Source of the DNA: Verrucomicrobiia bacterium
GTDB lineage: Bacteria; Verrucomicrobiota; Verrucomicrobiia; Verrucomicrobiales; Akkermansiaceae
Assembly: GCA_030431475.1 (NCBI GenBank)
Contig: JAUIJD010000004.1
Location: 1 to 64,000 of the forward strand
Reading direction: 5' to 3'
Length of the DNA stretch: 64,000 bases
The translations under genes and the position numbers were made by a program. Positions 17,425 to 25,419 of this stretch are shown one piece after another (positions within the stretch are counted from its first letter, which is position 1; every line of letters starts with the position of its first letter). The notes under the pieces were generated by a model. It ran no database searches. It saw only the letters and a program-made list of their open reading frames with translations, and had not been told where the DNA came from.

Positions 17425-19050
17425 ATGACCCGCCGCATCCTTGCCCTCGCCCTGGCCACCTTCGCCCTTCTCTGCCCGGCTGCCCTCGCCGCCGGCGGAG
17501 GTCACGGTTCCACCGAGCCTCCGGAGTTTCTTCAGAAAATGGAGGAGTTCCCGGCACTCGAAGCGGCCGCCGGCAAGACGTCCATCATGGACAAGATCAG
17601 CTTCCGGGCCACCGAGGAGCCGTTCCTGCTGGTCGCCACCATCATTTTCGTCTGCGCCATCGTCCACACCTTCTTCGCGGTGCCGCTGACCAAACTGGCG
17701 CACAAGGTCCAGCATGACCACGACGCCAAGGTCCGCCGCGAGAAAGAGGAACTCGGCGAGTCCGCCTACGCCACCGACATGGTCAGCTTCAAGGCCACCG
17801 CCCTGCACTTTCTCGGCGAAGTCGAGGCCATCTTCGGCATCTGGGTGATCGTGCTCGTCGCCGCGATGGCCGGCTTCTACGGCGTCGGGTCCGTCGAGAC
17901 TTACATCGGCAGCACGGTCAACTTCACCGAGCCCATGTTCGTCGTGGTGATCATGGCCCTCGCGTCGACGCGCCCCGTTCTGAACTTCGCGGAGGACTGT
18001 CTCAGCTTCTTCGCGCGCTTCGGCAAGGAAAGCCCCGCCGCGTGGTGGCTCTCCATCCTCATTGTCGCCCCCATCCTGGGGTCCTTCATCACCGAGCCCG
18101 GTGCGATGACCATCGCCGCGATGCTCCTGGCCAAGAAGTTCTACCGCCTGCGGCCTTCGCCGAAGTTCGCCTACGCCACGCTCGGCCTGCTCTTCGTCAA
18201 CATCTCGGTCGGCGGCGTGCTCACGAATTTCGCCGCCCCGCCGGTCCTCATGGTCGCCGGCCCCGACAAGTGGGACCTGACCACCGCGGAGATGTTCCTC
18301 CACTTCGGCGAGAAGGCGATCATCGGCATCCTGCTCTCGACCGCGCTCTACTTCTTCGTCTTCAAGAAGGAACTCAAGGCGCTGGCCGGCACCCTGAAGG
18401 ACCACGACGGCGACGGTCAGGGCGACCTCCAGGAACGCCACCGCCCGGTGCCCATCTGGGTCACCGTCACCCACCTGCTGTTCATGGCGTGGACCGTGAA
18501 GTTCGCCCACGACCCGCCGCTCTTCATCGGCGGCTTCCTGTTCTTCCTCGCCTTCCGCCAGGCCACCGCCCACTACCAGCACAAGGTCGACCTGCGGGGC
18601 CCCATCCTCGTCGGATTCTTCCTGTCCGGGCTGGTCGTCCACGGAGGCCTGCAGGGCTGGTGGCTCTCCCCCATCATCACCTCGCTCAGCGAGTGGCCGC
18701 TCTTCGCCGGCTCGGTGATCCTCACCTCCTTCAATGACAACGCGGCCATCACCTTCCTCGCCAGCCAGGTCGACGGCCTCGCCCCGGCACTGAAATACGC
18801 GGTGCTCGCCGGCGCGGTCAGCGGCGGCGGCCTGACCGTCATCGCCAATGCCCCGAACCCCGCCGGTCAGGCGCTCCTCAGCCGCTTCTTCGGCGACGGG
18901 GTCTCGCCCGGGAAACTCGCCGCCGCGGCGATCATTCCGACGCTCATCGTCTCGGCGCTCATGATGCTCTTCCCCGATCCCAACGTGGAGAAGATCTTCG
19001 AGAAGCCGGAGCCGAAGGTCGAGGACGTCAGCCTTCCGGAGGCCCGCTGA
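17425..19050 (+). CDS. Putative Na+/H+ antiporter (PF07399-like)
   Basis: A 541-residue polytopic membrane protein of the putative Na+/H+ antiporter family known from Chlamydiae and other PVC bacteria. The ATG at 17425 begins a cleavable signal sequence (MTRRILALALATFALLCPAALA), so the ORF-track start at 17107 is rejected. About twelve hydrophobic segments follow, with conserved-looking polar stretches inside the membrane (IMALASTRPVLNFAEDCLSF, FITEPGAMTIAAMLLA, LTSFNDNAAITFLASQ, VIANAPNPAGQALL). A His/Asp-rich cytoplasmic loop (KDHDGDGQGDLQERH) sits in the middle. Ion specificity is inferred from the family only. It is four bases upstream of ribE. Confidence 0.82.
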   Translation: MTRRILALALATFALLCPAALAAGGGHGSTEPPEFLQKMEEFPALEAAAGKTSIMDKISFRATEEPFLLVATIIFVCAIVHTFFAVPLTKLAHKVQHDHDAKVRREKEELGESAYATDMVSFKATALHFLGEVEAIFGIWVIVLVAAMAGFYGVGSVETYIGSTVNFTEPMFVVVIMALASTRPVLNFAEDCLSFFARFGKESPAAWWLSILIVAPILGSFITEPGAMTIAAMLLAKKFYRLRPSPKFAYATLGLLFVNISVGGVLTNFAAPPVLMVAGPDKWDLTTAEMFLHFGEKAIIGILLSTALYFFVFKKELKALAGTLKDHDGDGQGDLQERHRPVPIWVTVTHLLFMAWTVKFAHDPPLFIGGFLFFLAFRQATAHYQHKVDLRGPILVGFFLSGLVVHGGLQGWWLSPIITSLSEWPLFAGSVILTSFNDNAAITFLASQVDGLAPALKYAVLAGAVSGGGLTVIANAPNPAGQALLSRFFGDGVSPGKLAAAAIIPTLIVSALMMLFPDPNVEKIFEKPEPKVEDVSLPEAR

Positions 19051-19053
19051 CCC

Positions 19054-19641
19054 ATGTTCACGGGACTTGTCGAGGCCTGCGGCAGCGTGCGTTCGCTTGA
19101 GACGCGCGGCGATCAGGCGAGACTCTCCATCGCGGCCCCCTTCGCGGCCGAGATGTCGTTGGGCGACTCGGTCGCGGTCAACGGTTGTTGCCTGACCGCC
19201 GTCGCCATCGACCCGGTCGGCGTGGACTTCGACGTCCTGATGCAGACCCTCAAGGTGACCTCGCTCGGCGATCTCGAACCCGGCTCACCGGTGAATCTGG
19301 AACGTGCGCTGCTCGCGGGGGATCGCCTCGGCGGCCACTTCGTCCAGGGTCACATCGACGACACCGGCGTCATCGCCCGGCTCGAGCCCCACGGGCAGGA
19401 CCACGTGCTTGAAGTCCGGCTCCCCGAGCACCTCGCCCCGCTCTGCATCGACAAGGGGTCGCTCGCGATCGACGGGATTTCGCTGACCATCGCCGAGCTC
19501 GAAGGGACCCTCGCCCGCTTCTGGATCATTCCCCACACCTTCGAGCAGACCAACCTCCACGCCCGGCGCGCCGGCGACCGCGTGAACCTCGAGGCCGATC
19601 TCCTCGCCAAACACGTCGCGAAACTGATCGGCAAGGCGTGA
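19054..19641 (+). CDS. ribE: Riboflavin synthase alpha chain
   Basis: Dismutates two 6,7-dimethyl-8-ribityllumazine molecules to riboflavin. The protein has 195 residues with two lumazine-binding repeats. The first opens MFTGLVEACGSVRSLE with the SVAVNGCCLTA motif; the second has GGHFVQGHIDDTG, LCIDKGSLAIDGISLT and IPHTFEQTNL. Length is normal. It begins three bases after the antiporter stop, so the two are probably co-transcribed. It converges with a DUF2752 gene whose stop is directly adjacent (the two stops form TGATCA). Confidence 0.96.
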   Translation: MFTGLVEACGSVRSLETRGDQARLSIAAPFAAEMSLGDSVAVNGCCLTAVAIDPVGVDFDVLMQTLKVTSLGDLEPGSPVNLERALLAGDRLGGHFVQGHIDDTGVIARLEPHGQDHVLEVRLPEHLAPLCIDKGSLAIDGISLTIAELEGTLARFWIIPHTFEQTNLHARRAGDRVNLEADLLAKHVAKLIGKA

Positions 19642-20058
19642 TCAACTAGGGGCCAGCCAGGTGAACGGCGCCCACGGCAGGTTGCGCACCACCGTGTAGG
19701 CAAGCACGACCGCGACCAGGATGATCGCGCCGCGGTGACCGAGCGGCACCCGCCACCGGGGAGGCGCACCCCGCACCCAGCCGACGATCTCGGGAACCAA
19801 CGCGGCCAGCGCCAGCGGCAGGAGCACCACCCCCAGAGGATTGAAGCGGAAAGCATCGACGAACCGTCCCTCGAACACCGCGTGCGTCGCCCGGGTCAGA
19901 CCGCAACCGGCACAGTGGAGGCCGGTGATCTCGTGAAACATGCAGGTCAGCGGCATCGCTCCCGGTCCGTGCCCCGCCAACCACAGGCTGGCTCCGGCGA
20001 GAATCAGCAGCACCCCGGCCACCACCCCGAACCGCACGGCCATCCCCCGGCTCGCCAT
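19642..20058 (-). CDS. DUF2752 membrane protein
   Basis: A 138-residue protein with three hydrophobic helices. It carries the DUF2752 signature around residues 38-65 (CMFHEITGLHCAGCGLTRATHAVFEG), where the C-x-G-C-G-L-T-R-A motif is diagnostic. Function of the family is unknown. It is four bases downstream of a GYF-domain gene, within a run of small minus-strand membrane proteins. Confidence 0.85.
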   Translation of the reverse strand: MASRGMAVRFGVVAGVLLILAGASLWLAGHGPGAMPLTCMFHEITGLHCAGCGLTRATHAVFEGRFVDAFRFNPLGVVLLPLALAALVPEIVGWVRGAPPRWRVPLGHRGAIILVAVVLAYTVVRNLPWAPFTWLAPS

Positions 20059-20062
20059 CGCA

Positions 20063-20581
20063 CTAGAAGTTGCCCGACGCTTCGCCGAAGGCGCCGACGG
20101 CCATCAGCAGGACGGTCACCACGATGCTCACTCCCACCGCGACCCAGCACCACATCTTCGCCTTCTTCGAGGCATCCTGGGCGGCCGCCAGATTGCCCGC
20201 ACGCTTCAAGCTGTCGACCTTGGCGGCATAGACGATGGCGATGATCCCGAAAATCGGCGAGCAGAGCAGCGCGACCACGATGGCCTGCCAGAGGTAGTTC
20301 GGGATGTCCTGACCGACCGCCGGTGTCACCGACTGACCCACCGGTGCGGCGGGCGGTTGATACGGCGAGCCCGCTTCCGGCTCATCCGGAACCGCCTCGG
20401 GCTCCGGGGTCGCCAGCGCCGTCGCGAGGTCGTCGACCTTGCCCAGCGGCTGCCAGTCGCCCATGCCCTCTCGCCACACCAGACTTTCCGCGTCGAGCTT
20501 GCCCGCGCGGATCAGCTCCCGGAGATCCACCTCACCCACGGGCCCGTGCTGCTTGCCCTCACTTGCGTAGTACCACTGCAT
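20063..20581 (-). CDS. GYF_2 domain protein with CD225/dispanin-like membrane segment
   Basis: A 172-residue protein. Residues 1-50 form a GYF_2 domain (MQWYYASEGKQHGPVGEVDL, LVWREGMGDWQPL). A Pro/Glu-rich linker and a two-helix membrane region follow. The first helix block, PNYLWQAIVVALLCSPIFGI followed by IAIVYAAKVDSLKRAGN, is the CD225/dispanin pattern. GYF_2 domains are thought to bind proline-rich peptides; no partner is evident. It is a paralogue in layout of the next upstream gene. Confidence 0.82.
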   Translation of the reverse strand: MQWYYASEGKQHGPVGEVDLRELIRAGKLDAESLVWREGMGDWQPLGKVDDLATALATPEPEAVPDEPEAGSPYQPPAAPVGQSVTPAVGQDIPNYLWQAIVVALLCSPIFGIIAIVYAAKVDSLKRAGNLAAAQDASKKAKMWCWVAVGVSIVVTVLLMAVGAFGEASGNF

Positions 20582-20608
20582 GGTTCCCTCGAATTAGCGA
20601 CTTTCCGC

Positions 20609-21124
20609 CTACATGTCACTCGCGATCGCGACGCCCACGAAGACGCCGAACGCCACGGTCAGGCCGATGGTGATGTAGCCGGTGACCAGCCCGGCGATCG
20701 CCATCCCGCGTCCCGCCATCGGCACCGCGGAGTCGCGAATCTGGCGCAGGGCGATGTGCCCGCAGATCACTCCCGGAATCGCCGCCAGAATCCCGAGCGC
20801 GCAGGTGAAGAGCATCACCAGAGAAGAAATCCCGCACACCAGCGCCGCGATCGCGTTGCCGTTGTTCGGGGTCGCCGGATACGGGGAGTAGCCGCCGGGC
20901 TGGGGAGACTGATAGGGCGACGGTGCCGCCGGGGTCCCCGATGGCGGCGTCACCAGCTGCTGCGACCACTCCGGGATCTCCGACAGCGGCTTCCAGTTCT
21001 CCATCCCCTCGCGCCAGACGATGGTCGAGGCATTCACCTTGCCGGCCGCGATCATTCCGCGGAGCTCGTGCTCCTCCACCGGCCCGCGCTGCTCGCCGTT
21101 CTCTCCGTAGTACCAATTCGCCAC
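20609..21124 (-). CDS. GYF_2 domain protein with DUF4190-like membrane segment
   Basis: A 171-residue protein read from a GTG. A GYF_2 domain (NWYYGENGEQRGPVEEHEL, IVWREGMENWKPL) is followed by a Pro/Gln/Tyr-rich linker (PYQSPQPGGYSPYP) and two hydrophobic helices with the DUF4190 pattern (GAL-type core AIPGVICGHIALRQIRDS, GRGMAIAGLVTGYI). The GYF part is close to that of the downstream gene, but the membrane part is of a different family, so the pair shares a domain swap rather than a simple duplication. Function unknown. Confidence 0.82.
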   Translation of the reverse strand: MANWYYGENGEQRGPVEEHELRGMIAAGKVNASTIVWREGMENWKPLSEIPEWSQQLVTPPSGTPAAPSPYQSPQPGGYSPYPATPNNGNAIAALVCGISSLVMLFTCALGILAAIPGVICGHIALRQIRDSAVPMAGRGMAIAGLVTGYITIGLTVAFGVFVGVAIASDM

Positions 21125-21169
21125 GGACGAGGAGCCTCCCCGATCCGCCCGACCACGGCAAGCCCCGGG

Positions 21170-21961
21170 TCAGCGCCACTCGGCCGGGTCCATCCCGTAG
21201 AAGCGAAGGAACTCGCGGTAGACCTCGGGCTCCTCGTCGCGCATGGCCCGCGGCTTCTCGAAAAACGTCTCCGTCCCGACAGCGAAGAACTCCGCCGGAC
21301 TCTCCGCCCCGTAGTCGTCGAGCACCGTGCGCTTGCCCGCATTCACCCGCTCGCAGAAGCGCTCGTAGGCGGGCGCCAGCGCCGCCGACCAGCGACCGTA
21401 GTCGGGCCCTTCGTCGAATTCCGGCACCCCATCCGCCAGGCCGTCCTCCTGGTCGATCTGATGCGCGAATTCATGCAGCACCACGTTCAGGCCGTCCTCC
21501 GGATTGGCCGATCCCTGCCGGATGCTCTGCCATGAAAACACCACGCTCCCGGTACTCCACGACTCCCCCAAGCGCACATCGTCATCCCCGGCGTGAAACG
21601 CATCGGGGTAGATCAGCACGCTCCTGAGCCGTTCGTAGTAGTCCTGGGGTCGGTGGGCGATCAGCAGGCATGCCGGCGCCGCCACCGCCAGTCGCATTTC
21701 CTCCGTCACCTCCTCCAGCCCCCCGCAGGCCTCGAAGGACTTCTCCTCCAGAAACACCCGCATCCACCCCTCCACCTGATGCCGGGTCGGGGCCGGCAGC
21801 CGCTCCCACAGGGGAAAGCGCTCCGCCACCAGGGCCCGTTCCTCCTCCGACAAGGGCATCGCCCGAAGGTGCTTCCGCCGCCGCCCCCGCTGAGAAGCAT
21901 GCCAGGCGGTCAAAAGGATCACGAGGGCCACCCCGCCGAGAAAGATCCACAAACCGGTCAT
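21170..21961 (-). CDS. MtfA-like zinc-dependent peptidase (M90 family)
   Basis: A 263-residue protein of the MtfA/DUF980 family. One N-terminal membrane helix (MTGLWIFLGGVALVILLTAW) precedes the soluble domain. The zinc-binding motif HEFAH is in LNVVLHEFAHQIDQEDG, and the family regions LIYPDAFHAGDDDVRLG and ESPAEFFAVGTETFFEKP are present. E. coli MtfA binds the Mlc repressor and has peptidase activity; the membrane-anchored form here may act elsewhere. The ORF track starts at 22048, but the ATG at 21961 overlaps the upstream CorA-like stop by four bases (ATGA) and is preferred. Confidence 0.88.
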   Translation of the reverse strand: MTGLWIFLGGVALVILLTAWHASQRGRRRKHLRAMPLSEEERALVAERFPLWERLPAPTRHQVEGWMRVFLEEKSFEACGGLEEVTEEMRLAVAAPACLLIAHRPQDYYERLRSVLIYPDAFHAGDDDVRLGESWSTGSVVFSWQSIRQGSANPEDGLNVVLHEFAHQIDQEDGLADGVPEFDEGPDYGRWSAALAPAYERFCERVNAGKRTVLDDYGAESPAEFFAVGTETFFEKPRAMRDEEPEVYREFLRFYGMDPAEWR

Positions 21962-22722
21962 CGCTTCTTCCTCACTCCTTCCCAGCCGACCAGGAACAAC
22001 ACCGCCACACCGAGGGTCAGTCCCGCGAGCAGGATCCCCCAGAACCACGGCTGAAGGAAATCCGGGATCTCGACGTTCATCCCCAGCAATCCGGCCACCG
22101 CCACCAGCGGCAGGAAAAAGCCGGCCATCAGGTTCAGGCGGTAGGCGATCACGTTCAACCGCTCGGCCGCTTCCTGATGCTCCTCCGCGCTCTCCGCCTG
22201 CCAGAAGTCAAGGGTCAGCTTCGCATCGCTGTAGAGCAGTTCGGCCGCCCGCTGGACCTCCCGCGCCCGGTCGCGGAGACCAATCAGGGTCCGATGGTCC
22301 TCGTCCGCCCGCACCGCCGCCTCGAGGGCCGCGGCGAGGTTCCTCATCGAGCGTGCGATCGGTCCGGCGTGCCGGATCATCTCGAACACCTCCTGGATCT
22401 CCTCCGTTTCATCGATGTTCGCCTCGTAGCCGTCAATCACCGCCTGATACCGGTCGAGAAGTTTCGACACCCCTCGCAAGCCCTCCGCTCCCTGGGGCCC
22501 CCGCCAGTCGCCCGACGCCGTCCTCCAGAACACCAGGGCGTCGCGCTCCGGAATTTTCGGCACCGGCACCTCGTGCACGATCAACAACGCCTCCTCCTCA
22601 CCCTCCAGATACCGCTGCGTGCCGGAGCGTCCGCTGAGTTGATCGAGCAGATCGGCTTCCAGCTCGAACTCTTCCGGCACGAACCGGGTCACCTTTCTCA
22701 CCGACATGGACAGATTCAACAC
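21958..22722 (-). CDS. CorA-like divalent cation transporter
   Basis: A 254-residue member of the CorA superfamily, shorter than E. coli CorA. A soluble N-terminal alpha/beta region leads into long helices (NIDETEEIQEVFEMI, YSDAKLTLDFWQAESAEEHQEA) and two C-terminal membrane helices. The pore signature GMN is present in AVAGLLGMNVEIPDF, and the C-terminus is basic (WEGVRKKR). It likely conducts Mg2+ or a related metal. The GTG start at 22722 is preceded by GGGGGAG; an ATG at 22707 is possible. It is translationally coupled to the MtfA-like gene. Confidence 0.85.
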   Translation of the reverse strand: MLNLSMSVRKVTRFVPEEFELEADLLDQLSGRSGTQRYLEGEEEALLIVHEVPVPKIPERDALVFWRTASGDWRGPQGAEGLRGVSKLLDRYQAVIDGYEANIDETEEIQEVFEMIRHAGPIARSMRNLAAALEAAVRADEDHRTLIGLRDRAREVQRAAELLYSDAKLTLDFWQAESAEEHQEAAERLNVIAYRLNLMAGFFLPLVAVAGLLGMNVEIPDFLQPWFWGILLAGLTLGVAVLFLVGWEGVRKKR

Positions 22723-22746
22723 GCGCTCCCCCGCCGCCGCAAACCC

Positions 22747-23949
22747 TCAGCGACCGGAGTCACCCGTCGTCGCCCCGGCCGGCAGGCCCCGGTAGAGAAG
22801 CGCGAAGCCGACCGTAACGGCCGCGATGGATCCCCCGAGCACCCCCCAATAGATGGCCCAGCCGCCGCGTCCCGCGACCACCATCACATCGTGCAGCTTC
22901 TGCACGCCGATCACGCCGATCAGACTCCCGACCCCGTTGGAGACCAGAGCCAGCAGTCCCTGCGCCTGCCCGCGAAGCTCGGGGCCCACCCGACGGTCCA
23001 GGAAAAGCTGCGCGGTGATGAAATAGAAGGTGTAGCACAAGCCGTGAAGCGCCACGCCGATCAACAGCCCCGTGCGTTCGCCGCTCATGCCCGACCACGC
23101 AAACAGCCCGTAGCGGAGCGCGGAAAGGCCCAGCGCCAGAAGCAGCAGGGTCTTCACCCGGAAACGCGTGATGAGCGCCGCCATCAGCAGCATCGCGACG
23201 ATCTCGCTCACCTGCCCCATCGCCATCGTCGCCGCCACATGCGGATCCCCCAATTCATCCAGGTGCCGCGGCGCCCAGATGTAGAAGGCCGCCAGGGGAA
23301 TGGAGAGGAGCGCCGTCGCGCCGAAGAAGACGGCATGGTCGCGTTCCCGGAAGAGGCGGAAGGCGTTCAACCCCAGCAGCGTCCGCCACGAGCGCGAACG
23401 CCCCGGCGGCGGCGTGTCGGGAAGGGTGAAGGCGACGAGCCCACCGAGCAGCCGGGCCGCCGCCGCCGCATGCCCGGCCACCGGGGAATGGTCCGCGTTC
23501 AGCACCAGGCTCGTGGCGTAGCCGGCGACCAGCCAGCCGACCGTTCCTCCGAGTCTGACCACCGGAAACTCCCTCTCGCCCAGCCGGAGATGGCGCATCG
23601 AGATCATCGAAAGGGTGCTCCACATCGGCGCCGCGATGATGGAGCTGGCGAAGAAGAGGCAGATGAACCACCACGACGACCAGCCGAACTGCAGGGTCGC
23701 GAAGCCGCCACCGAGAAGCACCGCGCTGGCGATGCCAATCCATCCGAGGAGTCGCTGCGCCGCGAAGCGGTTGTCGGCGAGAGCTCCGACCAGCAGGGGC
23801 GATAGCAAGGCCGCCACCGGACCCGTCAACCACGCCCACTGCACCAGGCTGCTGTCGAGACCGGCCTTGAGCAGGATGTTCGTCAGGATGGGCACGTAGA
23901 AGCCCGGCGACATCCCCAGCAGGAAGAACATCGCCGACAGCCTGACCAT
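22747..23949 (-). CDS. MFS transporter, nucleoside:H+ symporter-like
   Basis: A twelve-helix major facilitator protein of about 400 residues. The N-terminal MVRLSAMFFLLGMSPGFYVPIL and the loop LLVGALADNRFAAQRLLGW correspond to helix 1 and the A-type motif of the NupG/PnuA-like branch. SMRHLRLGEREFPVVRLGGTVG is also typical of that branch. The track start is a GTG at 23979; the ATG at 23949 puts helix 1 at the very N-terminus as in relatives, but the choice is not certain. Substrate is unproven. Confidence 0.8.
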   Translation of the reverse strand: MVRLSAMFFLLGMSPGFYVPILTNILLKAGLDSSLVQWAWLTGPVAALLSPLLVGALADNRFAAQRLLGWIGIASAVLLGGGFATLQFGWSSWWFICLFFASSIIAAPMWSTLSMISMRHLRLGEREFPVVRLGGTVGWLVAGYATSLVLNADHSPVAGHAAAAARLLGGLVAFTLPDTPPPGRSRSWRTLLGLNAFRLFRERDHAVFFGATALLSIPLAAFYIWAPRHLDELGDPHVAATMAMGQVSEIVAMLLMAALITRFRVKTLLLLALGLSALRYGLFAWSGMSGERTGLLIGVALHGLCYTFYFITAQLFLDRRVGPELRGQAQGLLALVSNGVGSLIGVIGVQKLHDVMVVAGRGGWAIYWGVLGGSIAAVTVGFALLYRGLPAGATTGDSGR

Positions 23950-24109
23950 CACGCCCGTGGAACTCCGCCCCGTCACCACGGCGCGACGCTAGCGGTCCAC
24001 CTGCCACCCGCAAGTGGCGATGCGTCGCCCCGCTCTCGCCACCCCGTTGCCGGCATTGCGTCAGACTGACCCGACAGCTTGTCCGCCCCGCGTCAACTTG
24101 CGCCACGAA

Positions 24110-24144
24110 CTTGAAATGAACGGAGCGCCCGAAAAACCCGATAA
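24110..24144 (+). promoter_or_regulatory. Possible heat-shock-type promoter upstream of hsp20
   Basis: CTTGAAA at 24110-24116 is a perfect match to the core of the sigma-32 -35 consensus. CCCGAAAA (24128) and CCCGATAA (24137) are imperfect -10 candidates, but the spacings (11 and 20 bases) are outside the usual 13-17. It lies about 115 bases before the first hsp20 ATG. The 250-base intergenic region shows no CIRCE inverted repeat. Confidence 0.3.
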
Positions 24145-24231
24145 CCCTCTCAACTTCAGTTCTTTGCATCCCACTTGAGCGGATTGGCACCAGGGCTGCA
24201 TAACAGGATCCTGTCAACCAACATCCAATCC

Positions 24232-24588
24232 ATGATTCTTGCACAACATCTCCGCAACTCGAGCCCCTGGCTCAGTGACTTCGGCCGCCTGTTCGACGCC
24301 GCCCTGCGAGGGGCCGTTCGCGCCCCGGTCGACCTCCGCGTCCGCGAGGACGACAACGGCTGGACACTCGAAGCCGATTTCCCCGGCGTTGCCCGGGACG
24401 ATCTCGAACTCGAGGCCAGGGAAGGAGCTCTCCACCTCCAGGTGAAGGGCGACACCCGCTACCGCCTGCCGCTGGGCGAAAAAGTCGACCTCTCCCGACT
24501 CTCCGCCCGGTTCGAGGACGGCGTGCTCGCCATCCGTCTGCCGAAAGCCGACGCCACGGACTCCACCCATCGCATCGAAATCCACTAA
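24232..24588 (+). CDS. Small heat-shock protein, Hsp20/alpha-crystallin
   Basis: ATP-independent holdase chaperone. The 118-residue protein has a short hydrophobic N-terminal arm (MILAQHLRNSSPWLSDFGRL) and an alpha-crystallin domain (VDLRVREDDNGWTLEADFPG, VARDDLELEAREGALHLQVKG, LSARFEDGVLAIRLPKAD). The ATG at 24232 is preferred over 24175. The C-terminal I-x-I motif is present as IEI. It is 14 bases upstream of a second Hsp20 gene, a tandem arrangement usual for this family. Confidence 0.93.
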   Translation: MILAQHLRNSSPWLSDFGRLFDAALRGAVRAPVDLRVREDDNGWTLEADFPGVARDDLELEAREGALHLQVKGDTRYRLPLGEKVDLSRLSARFEDGVLAIRLPKADATDSTHRIEIH

Positions 24589-24602
24589 CTCCCTATCCCA
24601 TC

Positions 24603-25001
24603 ATGAACGATACCACCACCTGCTGCGAAACTCCCGACAAGGAGAAGACCGCCATCGCTCACCGCGAGCCGAACCCCGATCATCTTGCCGAGCCGACTTG
24701 GAATGCCAGTCGCCGCGAGGACGGAGCCGACATCGAGGTCGCGCTGCCGGGCGTCCGGAAAGAAGACCTCAAGGTCGAGGTTCGGCAGTCCCGCCTGCTT
24801 CTCGAGGCACGACGCTCTCAGAGCGAAAACCAGGGCCGCCTGATCCACGGCACACCCGCCCCGGACGGCTACCGGCTTGAGCTCCGGCTCGGCAACGCTC
24901 TCGACGGAGCGTCGCTCACCGCCCGCCTCGAGTCCGGCCTGCTCCGCCTCGCCATCCCGCTGGTCGAGGCCGCGCAACCGAAGCGCATCGAGATCGCCTG
25001 A
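24603..25001 (+). CDS. Second small heat-shock protein, Hsp20 family
   Basis: A 132-residue alpha-crystallin protein downstream of the first hsp20. The N-terminal arm is hydrophilic and has adjacent cysteines (TTCCETPDKEKT). The core includes EDGADIEVALPGVRKEDLKV and LTARLESGLLRLAIPL, and it ends with a C-terminal RIEIA. It is clearly diverged from its neighbour, which suggests hetero-oligomer formation or a distinct client range, as inferred for other tandem sHsp pairs. The operon ends at a strong hairpin 24 bases downstream. Confidence 0.9.
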   Translation: MNDTTTCCETPDKEKTAIAHREPNPDHLAEPTWNASRREDGADIEVALPGVRKEDLKVEVRQSRLLLEARRSQSENQGRLIHGTPAPDGYRLELRLGNALDGASLTARLESGLLRLAIPLVEAAQPKRIEIA

Positions 25002-25024
25002 TCCGGTCCGGGCCCTCCCTTCCA

Positions 25025-25058
25025 CGGCCCGTCCGCTTGCACGAGCGGACGGGCCGTT
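25025..25058 (+). terminator. Rho-independent-like terminator after the hsp20 pair
   Basis: A perfect 14-bp stem, ACGGCCCGTCCGCT / AGCGGACGGGCCGT, with a six-base loop (TGCACG), followed by TT and then CGCG. The stem is very strong; the U-tract is short. Confidence 0.8.
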
Positions 25059-25113
25059 TCGCGTCCCGCTTCCATCGTTGATCCCCCGCGATCTTCGCGT
25101 CACACTCCGTGGC

Positions 25114-25413
25114 ATGCAGGTTGTCACGGACCAGATCCGGAACTTTCTCCAGTACGTCGCCGTTCAGTTCATCGAGCATCCGGAGCGCGCCCAGCTCAAG
25201 GTGGCCGAACTCGGTCCGAACCGGCTGCGCTTCAAGCTGGTCCTCGAAAGCTCCGATGTCGCCCTGCTCATCGGACGCAACGGCTTCAGCGCTTCGGCCA
25301 TCCGGGGCGTGCTGAAGGCCGCCTCCGAACGCGCCGGGGTCCAGGTGAATCTCCAGGTCCACTCCCACGAGGAGGAGGAAGCGATGCTCGCCCGCGAGGA
25401 AAGCGAGGACTGA
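25114..25413 (+). CDS. khpA: KhpA-like KH domain RNA-binding protein
   Basis: A 99-residue single KH domain protein of the KhpA/YlqC type. The nucleic-acid-binding loop is GRNGF within DVALLIGRNGFSASAIRGVL, in place of the more common GKxG. KhpA proteins bind RNA and in some bacteria affect cell elongation and division. An acidic tail (HSHEEEEAMLAREESED) follows. The ATG at 25114 is internal to the longer track ORF, whose upstream part overlaps the second hsp20 gene. It is six bases upstream of the NagZ-like gene and probably co-transcribed. Confidence 0.8.
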   Translation: MQVVTDQIRNFLQYVAVQFIEHPERAQLKVAELGPNRLRFKLVLESSDVALLIGRNGFSASAIRGVLKAASERAGVQVNLQVHSHEEEEAMLAREESED

Positions 25414-25419
25414 ATCCCG

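Noticed and set aside
13393-17717. Long plus-strand ORFs of 655 and 800 aa
   Set aside because: They run antisense across the GT-C/TPR gene, trxB and the Trx-SHD1 gene, all supported by motifs; the second also enters the antiporter in a wrong frame.
19940-23805. Plus-strand ORFs of 531 and 711 aa
   Set aside because: Antisense to the GYF, MtfA-like, CorA-like and MFS genes; no motif.
24061-24231. CIRCE (HrcA) operator upstream of hsp20
   Set aside because: No TTAGCACTC-N9-GAGTGCTAA repeat is present.
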